NCBI RefSeq assembly: GCF_008728515.1
Contig: NC_044977.1
Span: forward strand, 7,277,501 to 7,341,500
Length of the DNA stretch: 64,000 nucleotides
Direction: 5' to 3'
Origin: Papio anubis
Lineage: Eukaryota > Chordata > Mammalia > Primates > Cercopithecidae
Position 1 is the first letter of the stretch; every line of letters starts with the position of its first letter. A program made the position numbers and the translations under genes. This document shows, piece after piece, positions 1-10,279 of the stretch. The notes under the pieces were generated by a model. It had not been told where the DNA came from. It ran no database searches and saw nothing but the letters and a program-made list of their open reading frames with translations.

Positions 1-597
1 GCCTCTGTAATTCCAGAATCTCTTCATCCATGTTGATATTGATGGCAGTAGCTGCTGCCATCATTCGGCTGATGCTGCACACTCCATGGAGCTGGCGGGA
101 GCCCCACCCCTTCTGAGTTGGGACAGGAGCTCCCTGTTTGTTGCTGCAGCTGCCCAAACCACAGCTGCAGACCCAGGCCTCCTGCTCCACAGAGCACAAA
201 GGAGCCCCACCCTCCTGGGTCGGGCTACTGACACCTAAACTGCAGCTGTGGATCCGAGCCTTCCTGTGCTATTTGGAGAGGGCTGGGAGCAGGCAGGATC
301 TGCCATCCCAGGTATGGCTGTGACTCCCTCTCAGGTGCAGGAGCTGGGTGTCTCTGCAGCCTGTAACCTCGGGTGCCCCAGGAAGGACCTCCCCACCCCA
401 TCCCTGCAGGCTAGGGGATGTCTTCTCATGCTGCCTGGCCTCTCTCCACTCCCAGCTCCTGCTCCGATCTCCAAGCAGGGGGTGGGGCTGAGCCTGGGGG
501 GACATGAATGGTGGCGGGATGCAGCTTGTGGTGCCTCTTACAGCCTGCCATGGCCGCCCATGGACCAACTGGCATGCATTTCCTCCCCTCTGAGGTC

Positions 598-604
598 CAT
601 AAAA
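598..604 (+). promoter_or_regulatory. TATA-like box of the ERV LTR
   Basis: CATAAAA lies in GC-richer U3-like sequence about 420 bases before the AATAAA, but an Alu fragment of about 105 bases lies between them. It is a sequence match only, and activity cannot be judged. Confidence 0.4.
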
Positions 605-901
605 GCCCTGGTATCAGCCAGAGTAGGAGATGGGACAGCCAGAGGATGAAGAGGCCGGAGAGATGATAAGACAGGATGGCCAGCTACAGAGGGGAGTACC
701 CTTCCACTGAATGCTGCAGAGACCACCTGCCAGCAGATAGGAGCTACCCTCTCTGCTGAGAGCTTCAGAGACCTGCAGAGATGTCCGAATGGCTTGTCTG
801 CAGAGAGGAGCTACTCTCTCCAGGGCCTCCTCTTTGCTGATAGCTGAACAGTCAAAGGGATGACTTGCCTACAGAGAGGAGCTACTCACTCCTTTGAGCT
901 C

Positions 902-1006
902 TTTTGTTGTTGTTGTTGTTGTTATTTTTTGTTTGTTTTTTTGAGCCAGAGTCTTACTCTGCTGCCCAGGCTGGAGTGCAATGGCACTGTGACGGCTCAC
1001 TACAAC
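902..1006 (-). mobile_element. Alu fragment (antisense) inside the ERV LTR
   Basis: A (TTG)n/T-rich stretch is followed by the antisense Alu right-arm signature (gagtct...ctgcccaggctggagtgcaa) and ends in the 'ggctcactacaac' region. Only the 3' part of the Alu is present. It sits just before the polyadenylation signal of the LTR, so the LTR continues on its right with AATAAA. Confidence 0.8.
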
Positions 1007-1019
1007 TGTTCTAACACTA

Positions 1020-1025
1020 AATAAA
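1020..1025 (+). promoter_or_regulatory. AATAAA polyadenylation signal of the ERV LTR
   Basis: AATAAA is followed after about 23 bases by a 19-A run. The spacing matches an mRNA cleavage site, which supports a reverse-transcribed polyadenylated RNA as the origin. Confidence 0.6.
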
Positions 1026-1067
1026 ACTCTTCTGCTTCTTCACCCTTCAAAAAAAAAAAAAAAAAAA

Positions 1068-2584
1068 TCATGCCTTCCTGACAGTCCCCCAACTCTTAAC
1101 TTATTTCAGCTTTAACTCAAAATTACACAGTCTAAAGTGACATCTGAGACAATGCAAGTCCCTTCCACCTGTGAACCTGTAAAATCAAAAGCAAGTTAGT
1201 TACTTCCTAGATACAATTGGGGTACAGGCATCAGGTAAGTACACCCCTTTCAAATAAGAAAAATTGCCCAAACTGAAGGGGCTACAGTCCCCATGCAAGT
1301 CCGAAATCCAGTGGGGCAGTCAAATCTTAAAGCTCCAACATGATCTCCCCTGACTCTGTCTCATGTCCCAGTCATGCTGATGCAAGAGATGGGTTCCCAT
1401 GGTCTGGGGAAGCTCCACCCCTGTGACTTTGCAGAGCACAGCCCCCCTCTTGGCTGTTTTCACAGGTTGGCATTGAGTGTCTACAATTTTTCCAGGCACA
1501 CCGTGCAAATTGTCAGTGGATCTACCATTCTAGGGTCTGGAGGACAATGCCCCACTTCTCACAGTTCAACTAGGCACACAGGTCCAGTGGGCACTCTGTG
1601 TGGGGTCTCTGACCCCACATGTCCCTTCCTCACGGCCCTAGCAGAGGTTTTCCACGAGGACTCTGCCCCTGTAGCATACCTCTGCCTGGACATTCAGGCA
1701 TTTCCACTTATCTTCCGAAATCTAAGCAGAGGTTCCGAAACCTCAGTTCTTGACTTCTGTGTACCTGTAGGCACAATGCTATGTGTAAGCTGCCAAGGTT
1801 TGGGACGTGTACCCTATAAAGCTATAGCCTGAGCTGTATGTTGGCTCCTTTTAGCCATGGCTGAGACACAGGGCACCAATATCTGAGACTGTACACAGCA
1901 GCAAGGCCCAGGGCCCAGCCAACAAAACCATTTTTCCCTCCTAGGCCCTCCAGCTTGTGACTGGAGGTTCTGGCATAAGGACCTCAGACATGTCCTGGAG
2001 GCATTTTCCTCATTGTCTTGGTGACTAACAATTGGCTCCTTGTTACTTATACAAATTTCTTCAGCCAGGTTGAATTTTTCCTGAGAAAACATGATTTTCT
2101 TTTCTATCACATCATTGGGCTGCAAATTTTCCAAACTTTTATGCTCTGCTTCACTTTTAAACATAAGTTCCAATTCCAAACCATATCTTTGTGAATAAAT
2201 ACAACTGAATGCTTTTAAGAGCACCCAAGTCACTTCTTGAATGCTTTGCTGCTTAGAAATTTCTTCCAGATACCCTAAATCATCTCTCTCAAATTAAAGT
2301 TCCACAGACTGCTAGGGCAGGAGCAAAATGCTGCCAGACCCTTTGCTAAAGCATAGCAAGAATCACCTTTGCTCCAGTTCCCAGTAAAAGACCACCTCAG
2401 CCTGGACTTTGTGGTTAAAACCATTTGACAGGTCTCTAGGAAGCTCCAAAGTTTCCCATATATTCCTGTCTTCTTCTGGGCCCTCCAAACTGTTCCAACT
2501 TCTGCCTGTTACCCAGTTCCAAACTTGCTTCCACATTTTAGGGTATCTTAATAGCAGTACCCCACTCTACCAGTACTAATTTTC
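1068..2584 (-). mobile_element. THE1/MST-type MaLR internal region (degenerate)
   Basis: On the plus strand this block reads as the reverse complement of the internal region of a THE1/MST MaLR (ERVL-MaLR). Recognisable landmarks include 'tagttacttcctagatacaa', 'gcaagtccgaaatccagtgg' and 'ttgaatgctttgctgcttag'. Its length of about 1.5 kb is close to the usual internal length. MaLRs encode no functional pol or env. The frames of 152 and 139 codons across it are remnants. The LTR expected on the left is absent, probably lying beyond the inserted retrocopy and the window edge. Confidence 0.85.
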
Positions 2585-2939
2585 TGTATTAGTCCCTTCT
2601 CCTACTGCTATGAAGAAATATCCAAGACTGGGTAACGTATTAAGAAAAATATGTTTAATGGACTCACAGTTCCACATGGCTCAGGAGGCCTCACATGCAT
2701 GGTGGAAAGCAAAGAAGGAGCAAAGGCACATCTTACATGGCAGCAAGCAAGAGAGCATGCACAGGACAACTGCCATTTGTAAAACCATCGGGTCTCATGA
2801 GACTTATTCACTATCACAAGGACAACATGGTAAAAACCTGCCCCCATGATCCGATTACCTTCCACTGGGTGCCTTCCACTACATATGGGAGCTAAAATTC
2901 AAGATGAGTTTTGGGTGGAGACACAGCTAACCCATATCA
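2585..2939 (-). mobile_element. THE1/MST-type MaLR LTR (5' LTR of the same element)
   Basis: This antisense LTR of 355 bp starts TGTATTAGTC and ends CCATATCA, matching inverted THE1/MST LTR ends. Internal landmarks are 'ggactcacagttccacatgg' and 'gagacttattcactatcac'. It directly abuts the internal region on its left, so it is the 5' LTR of the minus-strand element. Confidence 0.9.
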
Positions 2940-3482
2940 TAGGTATTCTGTTATAAGCAATGGAAAATTGAATAAGACAGTGACATTTCGAAGGGAGAAA
3001 CAGCTAGCTGTGACATTGTTTTTTGTAAAAATGTGGCTGATTTTGGTCTTTCAGAAGATTTTCACTGAGGCTATTTCATTATTTGCTTACTTAAAAATGT
3101 GACATTCATTTATTGACTTTCAGAAATATGCTCACTGCAACAAATTATTTTTAATTGAAAAGATTTTAAACCAGTGCTGATATTAATTTTACTACCACTA
3201 ATCAGTCACCCTTGTCATTTTTAGGAGTAAAAATTATTATATTTTTTTCTCATCTGACTCTCTTACTATTTCCTTAGCTAATGTTTCAAGATAATACATC
3301 TAGCTATTGCAATCCCTGAAGATAAAATTTCATTAATTAACATGTTTATCAATCTCCTTTGTGTATAAGATTTTTGGTTGACTGAACTCTTAGTCCAATG
3401 GCAGCACAGAAATATTTAGAACTCAGTATGACAAATAAAATGAATGTGAAATGTACAAGAATAGGGAATTATACATACATAA
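2940..3482. other. No recognised element
   Basis: This is AT-rich sequence between two MaLR elements. I see no gene, RNA gene or known repeat in it. Confidence 0.5.
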
Positions 3483-3605
3483 TGCATATTATTTTTGTAT
3501 AATAATATATATGTAACTATATATACGTATATATTATTTATATATACATAATTATATGTACATATATATTATTTATATATGTAATTATACACACATGTGT
3601 GTTTG
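3483..3605. repeat. AT-rich low-complexity tract (TATA/ATGT)n
   Basis: Repeated atatat, tacata and acatgtgtg units run up to the left end of the MLT1-like LTR. No perfect period is kept. Confidence 0.8.
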
Positions 3606-4031
3606 TGTATATAAGTTTCCTTGGGTTGCCATAACAAAATACCACAGAGACTGGGGAGCTTAAACAACAAACCTTTATTTCCTTTCAGCTCTGGAGGCTG
3701 CAATTCCAAGGTCAGGATGCCAGCATGGTTGACTTTTGGTGAGTTCTGGTGAGTTCATGGTTGACTTTTGGTAGGTTGTAGACAGAAGTCTTCCTGCTAT
3801 GACCTCACATGGTCTTTCTCGGTGTTTGCATGCAGAGTCAGAGCTTACAAGCTCTCTGTTGTCTCTTTTTATAAGGTTACTGATCATTTCAGATCAGGGC
3901 TCACCTCTATTGTCCAATTTAACCTTAATTATTTTTGTGGAGTCATCACCTGCAAACACAGCCCATACTGGGGTCCAACACTTAAACATTTGTATTTGGT
4001 AGAGCGGGGAGAAAAACATTCAATCATAACA
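3606..4031 (-). mobile_element. MLT1-type MaLR LTR (3' LTR of a minus-strand provirus)
   Basis: This antisense MLT1 LTR carries the signatures 'gggttgccataacaaaatac', 'cagctctggaggctgcaatt' and a final CATAACA. An internal near-duplication of 'catggttgacttttggt' occurs at about 3723-3775. The matching 5' LTR lies at 5672-6003. Confidence 0.85.
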
Positions 4032-5671
4032 TTTTGCTCCTGACTCATCTACCCAAATTTGTATCGTCGTCATGCAAAACATGCTTCCTTCACCTCAACA
4101 GTCCCCAAAGTCTGAATTCATTCCAAAATAAACTAAAAGTCTCAAGTCCAAAATCTCATCTAAATATCATCTAAACCAAATGTAGGCAAGACTTGAGTTA
4201 TGATTCATCTTGAAGAAAATTTCTGTCTAGCTGTGAACCTGTGAAACCAGACACATTATGCGCTTCCAAAATATACTGGCAAGACAGGCATGGGATAGAT
4301 ATTTACATTCCAAAGGGTATAAATTAGAAGGAAAAATGGGGTTATTGTTCCCAAACTAGTCCAAAACCTAGCAAGGCAAATTCAGTAGACCATAAGTCTT
4401 AAAAACAATTTCATTTGATATGATGTCCTGCCTTTGAGCCCACTGTTGTGGTGATCCCTCCTTTCAGACCCACTGGCGTGGGCAGAGGAAATTTTGTCCT
4501 CATGACTCTGCCAAGTAGTGGCGTCATGGTTAACTATGAGTGACTCCACATCCCCATATCTTCCAGGGCAGTACTTACCCAAGGCTTACGTATGGAGTAC
4601 CCAAGTACTTACCTATGGAGGCCCAGGGGCCTCCATAGAGGTCATGTGGCCTTTTGAAACTAAAGTGATGACTCTATCCTTTGAAACCAATAAGGTTCCC
4701 TGATGATCTCTGAATGATATATGAAATAAAATATGGTTATTTCTTTACTTGAATAACAGCCACCATTATTTCACAGCCAAAAAGCATAGCTCTATTGTCC
4801 TGTCTTGGAGAAGGTGGGAAGCCTCTCAGCTTTCCTTCATTTTATCAGACCTCTGTCCCCCCAGTTTAAACTTGCAGTGTTTCTATTTGTATAATTCCAT
4901 AATCTTTATATTGAGTGACAGTTCAGCCACACACCTGTTGGTCTATTCAGAACACACTCTCATATTTTTACAATATGGGCAAGCTGAGAATTTTCTAAAT
5001 CTAAATGTTCTGGTTCCTTTTTGCCTAACATTTCTTAATTGAATTTATCTCTACTCTTGCATGTTACTATAAACAGTCAGGAGGATCCAAGCAGCTCTTT
5101 CAAAACTTTGCTTTAAAATCTCCTGAGCTAAGGATTTAATTTTATCACCTGGCAAGTGACAACTTCCAAAACAACCAAACAAAACAACAAAATGAGGGCC
5201 TAATTCATTCAAGTTCTTTGTAATTTCATAGCAAGGATCACTTTCCTTCTACTTTCCAATAACCTGTTTCTTATTTACATTTGAGGCCTCATCAGAAAGG
5301 CTTTTATTTCTACCAACATCCTGTTTTTGCCATTAATATTTTTAACCAACATTAATATTTCTACAAAAAAACTGTTAATAATTATTTATGTATTACATAA
5401 GAAGATGGAGAACTTTCCTTAAGCTCCTTTGTTTTCTTTCCCAGACCTCCAGTCTTTAAATAAAATAGTCTTTAACATCTGCATTTCTACCAACATTCCT
5501 TTCACAGCAACAGCAATCTAGTTTTTTTCTTTTCTTTTTTTTTTTTTTTTCTTCTTTTCTGGGCATGCACTTACAAACTCCTCCAGCTTCTATCCATTGT
5601 ACAGTTCCAAAGACACTTTCAGATTTTCAGGTATTTGTTTCAGCAGCATCCTACTTCTTGGTACTAAAGTA
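4032..5671 (-). mobile_element. MLT1-type MaLR internal region
   Basis: About 1.64 kb lie between two antisense MLT1-like LTRs. Landmarks such as 'caacagtccccaaagtctga', 'agtctcaagtccaaaatctc' and the repeated 'tttctaccaacat' near 5310 and 5485 fit an MLT1 internal sequence read backwards. No long frame survives, and MaLR internal regions lack functional retroviral genes. A T-rich tract sits at 5521-5552. Confidence 0.75.
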
Positions 5672-6003
5672 TGTATTAGTCTGCTCAAGCTGTCATAACA
5701 AAATAGCCCAGGCTGGTCCAGCCTGGCCAGGTTTTCTCTTGCTGGCTTATAGGTGGTCATCTTCTCCTTAGGTTTACACACAATCTTTCCTCAGTGTCTG
5801 CGTGTATTTATATGTGCCGAGAGAGTGGCAGCAAGCAAGCACTCAGTTATCTGCTTATAAGGAAGTCAATCCTATCATATCAGGGGCCTCCATAAAATCT
5901 CCATTATTTCCTTAGAGGCCTCATCTCCAATTACAGTCACATTGGGGTAATAGGGCTTCAACATATAAATTGGAGGGAAATCACAAACATGCAGTCCATA
6001 ACA
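5672..6003 (-). mobile_element. MLT1-type MaLR LTR (5' LTR of the same provirus)
   Basis: This antisense LTR starts TGTATTAGTCTGCTCAAGC and ends CCATAACA, with 'ggcctcatctccaattacag' inside. With the LTR at 3606-4031 and the region between, it forms an almost full-length MaLR of about 2.4 kb. I could not see a clean 5-bp target duplication, since both flanks are TG/CA-rich. Confidence 0.85.
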
Positions 6004-6019
6004 ACACACATGTGTAAGC

Positions 6020-6048
6020 GCACACACACACACACACACACACACACG
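6020..6048. repeat. (CA)n microsatellite
   Basis: About 14 CA units follow directly after the MLT1 5' LTR. The tract encodes the repetitive VCVCVC stretch of a meaningless minus-strand frame. Confidence 0.95.
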
Positions 6049-6600
6049 TGAATATATCCTTAGCAGGATTATTTTCATTTGTAAAGGGTGAATGAAAATT
6101 GCCTAGATATAAATCACAAGAGATCATATGAAGTCTTTTAAATAGACTTAAAAATAGATCTCTTATAATGCCATATGACTAAAAAAGAGAAAACACATTT
6201 TGGTTAATGCAATATTCTTAAAATATTTTCACACCAAATGTGGAGATAAAACAAACATTAACAAATCTATATTATATATTGTGTGATTTTTGTTAAGAAA
6301 ATATTCAAAATCTAGTCCACAATTTTAAAAGAAATGTGGAATTTTTTCATTAGGTTAACAAAACATTTTAGGGAGGAAATAATCAAAAGTACAGATGACA
6401 AAATAGCTTCTACTTTGTGATATTATGCATATTAAACAACAAAAAGGAGAGCCAAAAATCAAAATTAGCTTGTTTTATGCAATACTCTGTAGGTTATCTA
6501 GATTTATTACTGAGTAATAAGGAATTTGTCCTGAGCCCAAATGGAAGTCTAACCTGCATCCCTGACTCCTGGGAAGTAACAACTAAACACTTAAATTTTT
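6049..6600. other. No recognised element
   Basis: AT-rich single-copy-looking sequence. No gene or repeat was recognised. Confidence 0.5.
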
Positions 6601-6659
6601 TCACGTGCTAGGACTGTTTTTGTTGTTCATGGTGGAATCCTCAAACCACACCTGACAGT

Positions 6660-7230
6660 TTCTGTTAACTGAGTCACTTTTGGTGGGTTCTGGTCTCACA
6701 GAAAGACCAACCACATAATTAGAGGATTGAATTTTCAGCTATATATCAGCCTGACTTCTGCAAGGAATAAAGAGGTTAAAGCCAAACTAAATTATGTGGG
6801 TGATGGTTCAATCAATCATGCCTATATGAAACAACAATAAAACTGGACCCAGAAGCATAACGAAGCTTCTTTGGTTTACAATACTCTTGATTATTGTTAC
6901 CCATTGATGTCAGGAGAGTAAAGTATCCCTGAGAACAACAGAAGTTACACATTTGAAACCCTCCCATATGTTTCCTTAGGCATCTCTTCTTTGGTTGATT
7001 CTAATTTGTATCTTTTGCTATGATAACACTGTGCTTATAAATGTAGCAATTTCTAAATGTTGTGTCATTCTATCAAATTACCTAACTTGAGAGAATCTGT
7101 GGGGCCTGAGTTTGTAGCCTGCTGCCCCAAAGTAAGGATGACTCTGTGAACCTTTCAACTTACATTTGATGTAGGAAGTCTTAACAAGACTCGGCAGTTC
7201 TGGAGAAATACACTCTTAACCTGGAGATTG
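6660..7230 (+). mobile_element. Ancient dispersed repeat, family not determined
   Basis: Several phrases resemble a common old mammalian repeat with an LTR-like 3' part. They are a 'tcaatcaatcatgcctatat' motif near 6809, a 'gcatctcttctttggttgat' motif near 6980 followed by a degraded 'ataataaac'-like segment, and 'gggcctgagtttgtagcc' near 7102. I could not assign a family. There is no coding capacity. Confidence 0.4.
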
Positions 7231-7389
7231 GTTAATTCTAGATAATGTCTAAGATGGAAGAGTTACTTGAAGATTATTTAACTTAAAGACTATATATGTG
7301 ACTTGGCATTCTGATTAGTTATGTCAGTCAAAAATCTTGTTTAAATTTCCTCATTAATGTGTACTTGTTTCTTACAGATGGCACCATCA

Positions 7390-7584
7390 CTTTCATCAAT
7401 CTGTTGCTATGGTTTGCCTTATGAGTCTATTTGGGTAGGCAATAATCTCTGCTTATTCAATCAAAGGTAAGTCTAGGTATAAAAATGAAGGCATTTTGTT
7501 GATGTAATTAAAGTTTATACTTGGTTGGCTTTAAGGGTGATTATCCCAGGCACTCTGGTTGGGCCTAATTCAATTAGTTGAAAG
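7390..7584 (+). mobile_element. MLT2-like ERVL LTR, left part (split by an L1)
   Basis: 'gaaggcattttgttgatgta', 'aaagtttata', 'ggctttaagggtgattatcc' and 'gggcctaattcaattagttg' match, with decay, an MLT2-like ERVL LTR. The same family occurs at 37285-37735. The LTR is interrupted at about 7585 by an L1 and resumes after it. Confidence 0.55.
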
Positions 7585-7980
7585 GAACAAAAGCCAACAT
7601 AGACAAATGGGATCTAATTAAACTAAAGAACTTCTGCACAGCAAAAGAAACTATCATCAGAGTGATCAGGTAACCTACAGAATGGGAGAAAATTTTTGCA
7701 ATCTATTCTTCTGACAAAGGGCTAATATCCAGAATCTGCAAAGATCTTAAACACATTTACAAGAAAAAAACAACCCCAACAAAAAGTGGGCAAAGGACAC
7801 TTTGCAACATAAGACATTTATGATTTATGAGATCAAACATATGAAAAAAGCTCATCATCACTGGTCATTAGAGAAATGCAAAATAAAACCACAATGAGAT
7901 ACCACCTCATGCCAGTTAGAATGGTGATCATTAAAAAGTGAGGAAACAACAGATGCTGAAGGGGATGTGCAGAAATAGGA

Positions 7981-8322
7981 ATGCTTTTACACTGTTTTAG
8001 GGAGTGTAAATTAGTTCAACCATTGTGGAAGACAGTGTGGGGAGTCCTCAAGGATCTAGAACTGAAAATACCATTTGTCCCAGCAATCCCATTACTGGAT
8101 ATATACCCAAAGAATTATAAATCATTGTACTATAAACACACATGCACACATATATTTATTGCAGCACTGTTCACAATAGCAAAGACTTGGAACCAACCGA
8201 AATGCCCATCAATGATAGACTGGATAAAGAAAATGTGGCACATATACACCATGGAATACTATGCAGCCATAAAAAAGGATGAGTTCATGTCCTTTGCAGG
8301 GACAGGGAAGAAACTGGAAACC
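7981..8322 (+). pseudogene. L1 ORF2 C-terminal fragment reading into an Alu
   Basis: The frame 7981-8442 encodes 153 residues. The first part is the L1 ORF2p C-terminal region (the WIKKMWHIYTMEYYAAIKK block is near residues 80-100). From about residue 115 the frame continues through Alu sequence and stops. It has lost the endonuclease and reverse transcriptase domains and is only a chimeric remnant. There is no reason to think it is expressed. Confidence 0.85.
8310..8322 (+). repeat. Target-site duplication, left copy (Alu in L1)
   Basis: GAAACTGGAAACC matches GAAACTGTAAACC at 8620-8632 with one mismatch. The pair brackets the Alu and confirms its insertion into the L1. Confidence 0.9.
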
Positions 8323-8619
8323 AGCTGGGCATGGTGGCTCACACCTGTAATCCCAGCAGTTTGGGAGTCTGAGGTGGGCAGATTACGACGTCAAGAATTT
8401 GAGACCAGCCTGACCAACATAGTGAAACCCCGTCTCTACTAAAAATACAGAAATTAGCTGGGAGTAGTGGCACACGCCTGTAATCCCAGCTACTTGGGAG
8501 GCTGGGGCAAGAGAATCAGGAACGCAGGAGGCAGAGGTTGCAGTGAGCTGAGATCGCACCACTACATTCCAGTCTGGGCGACAGGGCGAGACTCCTTCTC
8601 AAAAAAAAAAAAAAAAAAA
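8323..8619 (+). mobile_element. AluS-like element inside the L1
   Basis: A full-length dimeric Alu runs from 'agctgggcatggtggctcac' to a 19-A tail. The left arm, the middle A-rich linker region and the right arm ('gcagtgagctgagatcgcac') are all present. It is flanked by 13-bp target-site duplications. Scattered substitutions suggest Alu S rather than Y. Confidence 0.95.
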
Positions 8620-8632
8620 GAAACTGTAAACC
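8620..8632 (+). repeat. Target-site duplication, right copy (Alu in L1)
   Basis: This is the partner of 8310-8322. The L1 sequence resumes here with 'cattattctcagcaaactaa'. Confidence 0.9.
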
Positions 8633-8945
8633 ATTATTCTCAGCAAACTAACATAGGAGCAGAAAACCAAGCACCACATGTTCCCACTCATAAGTGAGCA
8701 CTGAACATTGAGAACGCATGGACACAGGGAGGGGAACATCACACTCTGGGGCCTGTTGGGTGGTGGGGGGCTAGGGGAGGGATAGCATTAGGAGAAATAC
8801 CTAATGTAGATGATGGGTTGATGGGTGCAGCAAACCACCATGGCACATGTATACCTATGTAACAAAACTGCACATTCTACACCTGTATTCTAGAACTTAA
8901 AGTATGATTTAAAAAACCTTTTATAAATAAAATAAAATAAAAAGG

Positions 8946-9100
8946 TAAAAAACAAAGCAGACCAAAGCTTTGCTAAGGAAGAAGAAATTCTACCTATGAA
9001 TAGCAACCTTAGCTTATGCCTCAGAGTCCAACTTGCTCTTTCATGTGTACTGGCCTATGGAGTTTGAACTTAATTACGTCTCAGTTGCTTTAATTTTAAA
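8946..9100 (+). mobile_element. MLT2-like ERVL LTR, right part
   Basis: 'ggaagaagaaattctaccta' and later decayed blocks follow the order expected if the LTR interrupted at 7584 continues after the L1. Confidence 0.45.
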
Positions 9101-9174
9101 ATGGAGATAATATTACAACTCACACAAGGTGCTTTTCTTTATTTTGTTTTCTATTTGCACAGCAGGTATTTCTT

Positions 9175-9325
9175 CATACCTTTACTTTGAAGTTGTGCAT
9201 GTCATTAAATGTGAGATGGGTCTCTTGATACCAGCAGATGGTTGGGTCTTGCCTTTTGTTCCAGCTTGCCACTCTATGTCTTTTTAGTGGGGTATTTAGC
9301 CCATTTACATTCAAATGTTAATCTA
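9175..9325 (-). mobile_element. L1 ORF2 fragment (antisense, internal)
   Basis: 'gtgagatgggtctcttgata', 'gttgggtcttgcc', 'tatgtctttttagtggggta' and 'cccatttacattcaaatgtt' are the reverse complement of an internal L1 ORF2 segment. It is short and isolated. Confidence 0.75.
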
Positions 9326-9877
9326 TTTATCCCCTATGTGTGCTGTATGCTACAACTAACTGCATTGTCAACATTTCTTAAATGTATCCTAATTATGTTT
9401 TGTAGAACACTGCAATAATTTAATAACAGAAATTATTTTAAAATGCACAGGAAAAATATGCTTAAATAGACCATTGTAGTTCTACAGAACAAATTGTAAT
9501 AAATTTCAAAAGATTAAAGACTATGTCATCTTACTAAATTAAACTAAAACTAGAAATGAATAAAATAAGAAAACTAAAAATATCAAATGTATAGAAATTA
9601 AATCATATATTTCAAAATGTTTTATAGGATAAACTACCAAAATACAAATATGAAAATGTTTTGAACTGAGTATAAATGTAAAATAGTAACATTTATAGGA
9701 TATAGCTAATTCAATGCTCAAAAGAAAATCAATCCTTTTACATATATATCAGAAACTACGTTCTCTCTCTTCTCTTCCATGTTATTACTAGAAAAGTCAA
9801 AACAATACAGTCATATTTTCTTTAAAAAAAACAAATGAACTCTTAGAATTTAGGGTAAGACAAACTTAAAAACAATT
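9326..9877. other. No recognised element
   Basis: Very AT-rich sequence. The 60-codon minus-strand frame at 9539-9721 is composition-driven and not gene-like. Confidence 0.45.
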
Positions 9878-10279
9878 AGCTCCATGTATCTCCCTGCAAT
9901 GACATGATTTCAATTTTTTTATGACTACGTAGTTTACTATGGTGTGTATGTATCATATTTTCTTTATCTAGTCTATTATTGATGGGCATTTAGATTGATT
10001 ACATGTCTTTGCTATTGTGAATAGTCCTGGAGTGAACATACACATCCACGGGTCTCATAATAGAATAATTTATATTGCTTTGGGTACATACCTAGTAATG
10101 GGATTTCTTGGTTGTATGGTATTTTTTTCTTTAGGACTTTGAGGAATTGCCACAGTGTCTTCCACAATGGCTGAACTAATTTACACTCCCACCGAAGTGC
10201 ATAAGCTTCCTCTTTTCTCTACAAACTCGCCAGCATCTGTTATTTTTTGACTTTTTAGTAATAGCCATTCTGACTAGTG
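9878..10279 (-). mobile_element. Inverted 5' part of a twin-primed L1
   Basis: Antisense L1 ORF2 sequence ('ctttgctattgtgaatagtc', 'cttccacaatggctgaacta', 'agccattctgactagtgtta'). Its outer end corresponds to the L1 position just before where the following sense segment begins, and its inner end abuts that segment. This is the geometry of an L1 5' inversion in which both pieces come from one insertion. Confidence 0.85.

Larger units (their letters stand above)
1..1067 (+). mobile_element. ERV LTR (ERV1-like) ending in a poly-A tail; probable retrocopy
   Basis: This GC-richer block looks like an endogenous retroviral LTR whose left end lies outside the window. It has a TATA-like CATAAAA at 598-604, short repeated purine-rich motifs (the hexamer GAGGAG recurs around 814 and 878), and AATAAA at 1020-1025. 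About 23 bases after the AATAAA the LTR stops and 19 A residues follow (1049-1067). A normal LTR would continue into U5. Stopping at the expected cleavage site with a poly-A tail is what an L1-mobilised copy of an LTR-ended transcript should look like. I could not name the LTR family. The small open frames inside it have no recognisable product. Confidence 0.6.
7585..8945 (+). mobile_element. 5'-truncated L1 (L1PA/L1PB-like), interrupted by an Alu
   Basis: The element starts in late ORF2 ('aaactaaagaacttctgcac') and runs to the L1 3' end. It shows the classic 'caatagcaaagacttggaac' and 'gccataaaaaaggatgag' blocks, the 3' UTR G-run near 8761, and an A-rich end with AATAAA units at 8926-8941. 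An Alu occupies 8323-8619, so the net L1 length is about 1.05 kb. It inserted into an older MLT2-like LTR. Confidence 0.92.

Noticed and set aside
248..649. 133-codon plus-strand frame and a 99-codon minus frame opposite it
   Set aside because: Both lie in the GC-richer ERV LTR, overlap on opposite strands and show no domain; LTR U3 sequence commonly yields such frames.
1374..2233. 152- and 139-codon frames that look like a small gene pair
   Set aside because: They fall inside the inverted THE1/MST internal region and match the non-coding order of that element.
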